Part shown: positions 60,518 to 64,000 of the stretch, one piece after another
How positions within the stretch are numbered: position 1 is the first letter of the stretch
How the letters are laid out: each line of letters starts with the position of its first letter
Origin: Proteobacteria bacterium SG_bin6
Lineage (GTDB): Bacteria; Pseudomonadota; Alphaproteobacteria; Sphingomonadales; Sphingomonadaceae
Assembly: GCA_002083435.1 (NCBI GenBank)
Contig: LWDJ01000024.1
Location: 49,390-113,389, forward strand
Direction: 5' to 3'
Length of the DNA stretch: 64,000 bases
Translations under genes and position numbers: made by a program
The notes under the pieces: model-generated
Databases searched by the model: none
What the model was told of the DNA's origin: nothing
Seen by the model: only the letters and a program-made list of their open reading frames with translations

Positions 60518-61237
60518 ATGACCGACGCCCCAAAGCCGCTCGCCGACCGCCTCGCCCTTGTCACCGGCGCCAGCCGCGGGATCGGCGCCGAGACCGCCAA
60601 GGCGCTCGCCGCCGCCGGCGCGCATGTCGTGCTCACCGCGCGCACGACCGGCGCCCTGGAGGAAGTGGAGGAGGCTATCTTCCAGGCGGGCGGCGCCGCC
60701 ACTATCGCCCCGCTCGACTTCACCGAGCCCGATGCGACCGCGCGTCTCGCCACCGCGCTCGGCCAGCGGTGGGACAAGCTCGACCTATTGGTGATGAACG
60801 CGGCGATGCTCGGCACGCTCGGCGCGATCTCGGCGATCGATCCCAAGGAATTCGCCAAGGTGATGACGCTGAACGTCAGCGCGCAGGCTGCCCTGCTCGG
60901 CGCGTTCGATCCGATGCTGCGGCGGAGCAGCGCGGGGCGCGTGATCGCCCTCACCTCCTCGGTCGCGCGTGCCCCGCGCGCTTATTGGGGGGAATATGGC
61001 GCCTCCAAGGCCGCGCTCGAAGTGCTGGTGCAGAGCTATGGGCTGGAGGTGCAGAACATCAGCAAGGTGCGCACCGCGATCATCGACCCTGGCGCGACCC
61101 GCACCAAGATGCGCGCGCGCGCTTATCCGGGCGAAGACCCAGCGCGGCTGAAGGGGCCGGAAGTCGTCGCCGCGCGCATCCTGCAGCTGCTGGCCGAGGA
61201 CTTCGCCACCGGCCACTTCGAGCGGATCGAAGGATAA
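60518..61237 (+). CDS. short-chain dehydrogenase/reductase
   Basis: 239-residue classical SDR with a Rossmann fold. The nucleotide loop is TGASRGIG (16-23), NAA follows strand 4 (94-96), and the catalytic residues are Ser147 or Ser148, Tyr160 and Lys164 (EYGASKAAL). TAR after strand 2 suggests NADP(H) preference. It resembles the YciK-type oxidoreductases; the substrate is unknown. The stop is three bases from the 3' end of the tRNA gene on the other strand. Confidence 0.9.
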   Translation: MTDAPKPLADRLALVTGASRGIGAETAKALAAAGAHVVLTARTTGALEEVEEAIFQAGGAATIAPLDFTEPDATARLATALGQRWDKLDLLVMNAAMLGTLGAISAIDPKEFAKVMTLNVSAQAALLGAFDPMLRRSSAGRVIALTSSVARAPRAYWGEYGASKAALEVLVQSYGLEVQNISKVRTAIIDPGATRTKMRARAYPGEDPARLKGPEVVAARILQLLAEDFATGHFERIEG

Positions 61238-61240
61238 CGG

Positions 61241-61312
61241 TGGGCCCGGCAGGATTCGAACCCGCAACCTGGCCGTTATGAGCGGCTGGCTCTACCATTG
61301 AGCTACAGGCCC
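61241..61312 (-). tRNA. tRNA-Ile2 (anticodon CAU, lysidine-modified)
   Basis: On the minus strand the sequence folds as a complete cloverleaf: acceptor GGGCCTG/CGGGCCC, D-stem GCTC/GAGC, anticodon loop CTCATAA, T-stem GCGGG/CCTGC with TTCGAAT, discriminator A. The CAU anticodon could mean Met or Ile; the C4-G69 and C5-G68 pairs are the known determinants for TilS lysidine modification, so isoleucine (AUA codons) is preferred. Pair 27-43 is an A-C mismatch. CCA is not encoded (ACCG follows). Confidence 0.85.
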
Positions 61313-61356
61313 TTGGGGGCTGTCCGTTAAGCGGCACGGCGCGGTGAAACAAGCCC

Positions 61357-62355
61357 CTAGCCCACCGCGTCGATCAACGCCTCGAGTCCGATCGGCTTCA
61401 CCCCGCGCGCATCGAGCAGCGTCAGCACCCCCTCCCACCAGCGCCAGAAGGCGGCGAGGTCGGCGGCATCGCGCACATAGGGCGTATGGCCGGGCGCGAG
61501 CGAGGGCGAGTGGAAAGCGAAGCTCAGCACCGGCAACCCCTCGCCCAGCGCCACCCGCACCGCCTCCAGCACCGCCGGCAGCGGCATCCCCTCGGGCGTG
61601 AGCGATACGCGTTCGAGCAGCCCCGCGCGCGCGAAGGCGCCCCGCGCGTGGGGCACGCGGCCGAGCCGGTGGAACAGCGGCGCCCCCATCCGCCGCAGGG
61701 CGCCGGTGAACACGGTCGTCAGCGGCAATTCGATCAGCGCGTCGCCCGGGCCGCAGCGATACGCGGCATTTCCCATGTCTCGGAAGTCGGGGCCGCCATC
61801 CCCGCGATAGTCATAATGCGCGCGCACTGAGCTATCGAGCCGATAGCCGCGCTCGGCCAGCAAACCGAGCGTGTTGGCGCCGATCCCGTAGCGTCCGGCC
61901 CGATAGGCGCGTGGGCGGCGGCCGAACGCGGCGTGCAGCGCCTGGGTCAAGCTGTCGAGCTTCGCCGCTTCCACATTCAGCGGCAGATTGCCCGCATAGC
62001 TCGCGGCCGGGGAAAGCGGCTCGTCGAACGGCGGCGTCACCCAGGCGTGGAGCTGCGCGCCGATCGTGGAGGCGCCATCGGCGAGCGCCGCGTGCAGCGC
62101 CTCGACCGCGTGGGGATCGCGCACCACCGGGTAATCGACCATATAGGCGATCGGCACGCCCCAGCCGGCGAAGCGGCGATGCGCCGCGGGCAGCGCGCGC
62201 GTCGCCTGGGTGCCATGACGTTCGCGCGTGAACGGGGCGCGCCAGTCGAACTCTTCCTCGGTATCGACGAACACGACAAAGCGTGGGCCAAGAACGGCGG
62301 GCCATAGCACCGGCGACCCCGCCGGCGGCGGGCGATATGGCGCGGCGATCTCCAC
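61357..62355 (-). CDS. polysaccharide deacetylase family protein
   Basis: 332 residues of the NodB-like fold. FVVFVDTEEEFDW carries the expected catalytic and metal Asp; later motifs are the His in GAQLHAWVTPP, RAGRYGIGANTLGLLAERGY, and the C-terminal SFAFHSPSL. It resembles WalW-type proteins often placed next to signalling genes; the substrate is unknown. The GTG at 62355, four bases after the histidine kinase stop, is preferred; an ATG at 62394 would overlap that gene by 35 bp. Confidence 0.78.
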   Translation of the reverse strand: MEIAAPYRPPPAGSPVLWPAVLGPRFVVFVDTEEEFDWRAPFTRERHGTQATRALPAAHRRFAGWGVPIAYMVDYPVVRDPHAVEALHAALADGASTIGAQLHAWVTPPFDEPLSPAASYAGNLPLNVEAAKLDSLTQALHAAFGRRPRAYRAGRYGIGANTLGLLAERGYRLDSSVRAHYDYRGDGGPDFRDMGNAAYRCGPGDALIELPLTTVFTGALRRMGAPLFHRLGRVPHARGAFARAGLLERVSLTPEGMPLPAVLEAVRVALGEGLPVLSFAFHSPSLAPGHTPYVRDAADLAAFWRWWEGVLTLLDARGVKPIGLEALIDAVG

Positions 62356-62359
62356 GCCG

Positions 62360-64000
62360 TCAGTTGATCGAGGCCTGCCCCATATCGGCAGCAAAGGCGG
62401 CGGGCAGCTGCAAAGTCAAGCGCAGCGGCTCGATCGAAAGCGCCCCGCCCAGCTCGCGCGCCAGGTTGCGCGCCAGCCGAAGCGCGAAGCCGGTGCCCAG
62501 CAGCGGCATCCCCGCGGCGACCTCCGCCTCGGCATCACCCGCAGGGGCGGCCTCGTCGAGCGCGAGCTTGGCCGGGTGGCCGAACTCGATCAACAGCTCG
62601 CCCTCATGCCGGCGCGCGGCGATGGACAGTGTTTCCCCTCGGCCAAGTGCCGCGACCAACACCGCGAGCAGCCGCCCGAGCAGCCGCTCGAGCGCGCGAT
62701 CATCGGCGCGCGCCGCCAGTTCGGGCTCTGCCTTGAAGGTTGTGGCGGCGCCGCGCAGTGCCGCTAGCGGTGCGAGATCGGCGAGCAGCCGGGTAATGAG
62801 CGGCGCGATCGCCACCTCACCCGGCCGCAGTTCGAGCGCGTGGGCGTCGATCCGCGCGGCGGTGTCGAGATCCTCGATGGCGCCGAGCAGCGCGCGCGCC
62901 TGATCGACGATCGTCGCCGCATAACCGCGATAGGGCGCGGGCACCGGGCCGATCATCTCGCCCTCGATCATCTCGGCGAAGCCGGCAATCGCGTTGGTGG
63001 GGGTGCGCAGCTCATGGACCAGCGCGCGCAGCGATTCGTGCGCGGGTGCGGCGGGTTCGGCCTGTTCATCGGCACGCGGGCGGCGGGCGGCGCCGCGATA
63101 GCCGGTGAAGCGGCCGCTCTCGCGCTCGAACACCGGCACGCCCGAGATGCGCCAAGCGCCCGCCAGCTCGCCACGGCCGGCGATCACCAGCCGCGCATCA
63201 TCGAACCGTGCACGGCGGCGGAACGCCCCGCTCGCCACGCCATCGACAGCTGCGGCGGCGCCCGCGCCGTATTCGAGCGAGACGCCGATCAGCGCGGTGC
63301 GCTCAGCCCCTTCCACCCAGCGGATCACCCCGCGCGCATCGGTCTCGAAGTGGAAATGTTCGGGTGGCAGGCGCGACGCCGGCGCCGGACTCGCCTCGCG
63401 CTGGCGCTGAAAGGCGTCGATTCGGGCGACGACCTCGGCGATCTGGAACGGACCGCTCGGCGGGGGCTCGGGCGACGCCTCGCGGTTGCGCAGCGCCGCT
63501 TGCACCGCCGGCAGGCTCGCGGCGATGCTGGCGAAACTCGCGAAGTCGCTGTCGCCGAGCATGGTCGACTCAAGCGCCGGGGCGGGCGCGGGTTCCGTCG
63601 CGAAGGGCTCCTCGGGCAAGCTCGGCAACGGCGCGGCTTCGAGCGCGGGCTCGCCCGGCTCCTGCTCGATCGTGCCAAGCAGATCGCGCCATTCGCGCCG
63701 CCGCGTCGCCGGGGGGACCGCCGCCGCCTGCCGCGCCGCCGGGCTCGCCCCGAGCACGAAATCGACCGGGCCATAAGCGGCGAGCGCGTGCGCGACCGTG
63801 CCGCTCAAGTCGCGCCGGTGGCGCAGCACGGCGCGCCCGGCGGCGCCGATTTCGGGCAGCAGCGCGCACCATTCGGCATCGCTCAACCGTGCGCTGCGCA
63901 GCACCGGTGCGGCGACGCCGATCGGCTCGCCCGCGATCAGCCGGACGAGCGGCGCCGGCGGATCGGCGAAGGCGATGCCCCGTGCCGCCGCGGCGCGCGC
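62360..64000 (-). CDS. histidine kinase, C-terminal part (cut by the window edge)
   Basis: The frame stays open to the window end, so the N-terminus is missing; at least 547 residues are present. The first part (LRSARLSDAEWCALLPEIGA) has the look of a helical-repeat DUF2336-like region, followed by an Ala/Pro-rich linker and a PAS-like domain (HFHFETDARGVIRW). The phospho-acceptor His is encoded at 63014-63016 in VHELRTPTNAIAGFAEMI. The ATPase domain keeps GTGFALRLARNLARELGG but lacks the asparagine of the N box. It is followed by the deacetylase gene. Confidence 0.82.
   Translation of the reverse strand, partial: ARAAAARGIAFADPPAPLVRLIAGEPIGVAAPVLRSARLSDAEWCALLPEIGAAGRAVLRHRRDLSGTVAHALAAYGPVDFVLGASPAARQAAAVPPATRRREWRDLLGTIEQEPGEPALEAAPLPSLPEEPFATEPAPAPALESTMLGDSDFASFASIAASLPAVQAALRNREASPEPPPSGPFQIAEVVARIDAFQRQREASPAPASRLPPEHFHFETDARGVIRWVEGAERTALIGVSLEYGAGAAAAVDGVASGAFRRRARFDDARLVIAGRGELAGAWRISGVPVFERESGRFTGYRGAARRPRADEQAEPAAPAHESLRALVHELRTPTNAIAGFAEMIEGEMIGPVPAPYRGYAATIVDQARALLGAIEDLDTAARIDAHALELRPGEVAIAPLITRLLADLAPLAALRGAATTFKAEPELAARADDRALERLLGRLLAVLVAALGRGETLSIAARRHEGELLIEFGHPAKLALDEAAPAGDAEAEVAAGMPLLGTGFALRLARNLARELGGALSIEPLRLTLQLPAAFAADMGQASIN

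Noticed and set aside
61241..61312. Elongator tRNA-Met
   Set aside because: The CAU anticodon fits, but the acceptor stem carries the C4-G69 and C5-G68 pairs typical of lysidine-modified tRNA-Ile2.

Overview
The window is a G+C-rich (roughly two thirds G+C by eye), densely coding bacterial chromosome segment without rRNA, phage or insertion-sequence genes. Gene content and order (lepB-rnc-era, a speF-type leader before a group IV ornithine decarboxylase, a deoxyhypusine-synthase-like protein, hpnI-hpnK, a PutA without a DNA-binding domain, a tRNA without encoded CCA) suggest an alphaproteobacterium, most likely a sphingomonad. Genus is an inference from family resemblance; no search was run.

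Layout. 1-5.2 kb: pgi-gor (minus) diverge from the overlapping lepB-rnc-era-nitrilase operon. 5.3-9.5 kb: sirtuin and a small secreted protein (minus), then dapB-nth-DUF6491-mscS. 9.5-19.3 kb: a biosynthetic-type thiolase, a prepilin peptidase cluster, an aryl aldehyde dehydrogenase, bifunctional PutA, then MaoC-CMD-thiolase. 19.6-27.2 kb: metallo-beta-lactamase-fold protein, PNPOx-like protein, recG, sdhE, mfd. 27.2-36.8 kb: secreted M16 protease, LpxO-like hydroxylase, patatin, NfuA-like scaffold, RutE-like reductase, queA, EF-hand protein, HAD phosphatase, CDF efflux pump. 36.9-40.1 kb: ferredoxin and two tandem cysteine desulfurases (minus) diverging from an alpha/beta hydrolase. 40.1-40.6 kb: a low-G+C islet with one small unknown gene behind an operator-rich promoter. 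40.6-44.3 kb: threonine dehydratase opposite a polyamine operon. 44.3-49.7 kb: DMT permease, hemerythrin, WYL-like protein, hpnI-hpnK-MFS. 49.9-58.5 kb: DUF885 peptidase, MFS exporter, cysteine synthase, SleB hydrolase, acyl-CoA dehydrogenase with its MerR regulator, a lipoprotein and hisI. 58.6-64 kb: purF, an SDR, tRNA-Ile2, a polysaccharide deacetylase and a partial histidine kinase.

Themes. Housekeeping repair and translation genes (recG, mfd, nth, rnc, era, queA) sit among lipid and acyl-CoA metabolism, cysteine/Fe-S supply (cysK, two desulfurases, ferredoxin, NfuA-like protein) and envelope functions (LpxO-like, HpnI/K, MscS, SleB, LepB).

The most unusual feature is palindromic repeats. 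A family with the core CCCTCTCCCC-TTCA-GGGGAGAGGG occurs at five places: as inverted pairs at 13.7 and 23.6 kb, singly at 17.5 kb, and as a diverged, interrupted pair inside putA at 15.2-15.4 kb, where it is translated in frame as about 61 residues between the two enzyme domains. Other nested palindromes fill 49.66-49.86 and 60.09-60.47 kb. Other candidates for follow-up are the ornithine decarboxylase leader that hides its own ribosome binding site, the low-G+C gene with 16-bp operator repeats, and a predicted leaderless MerR regulator.
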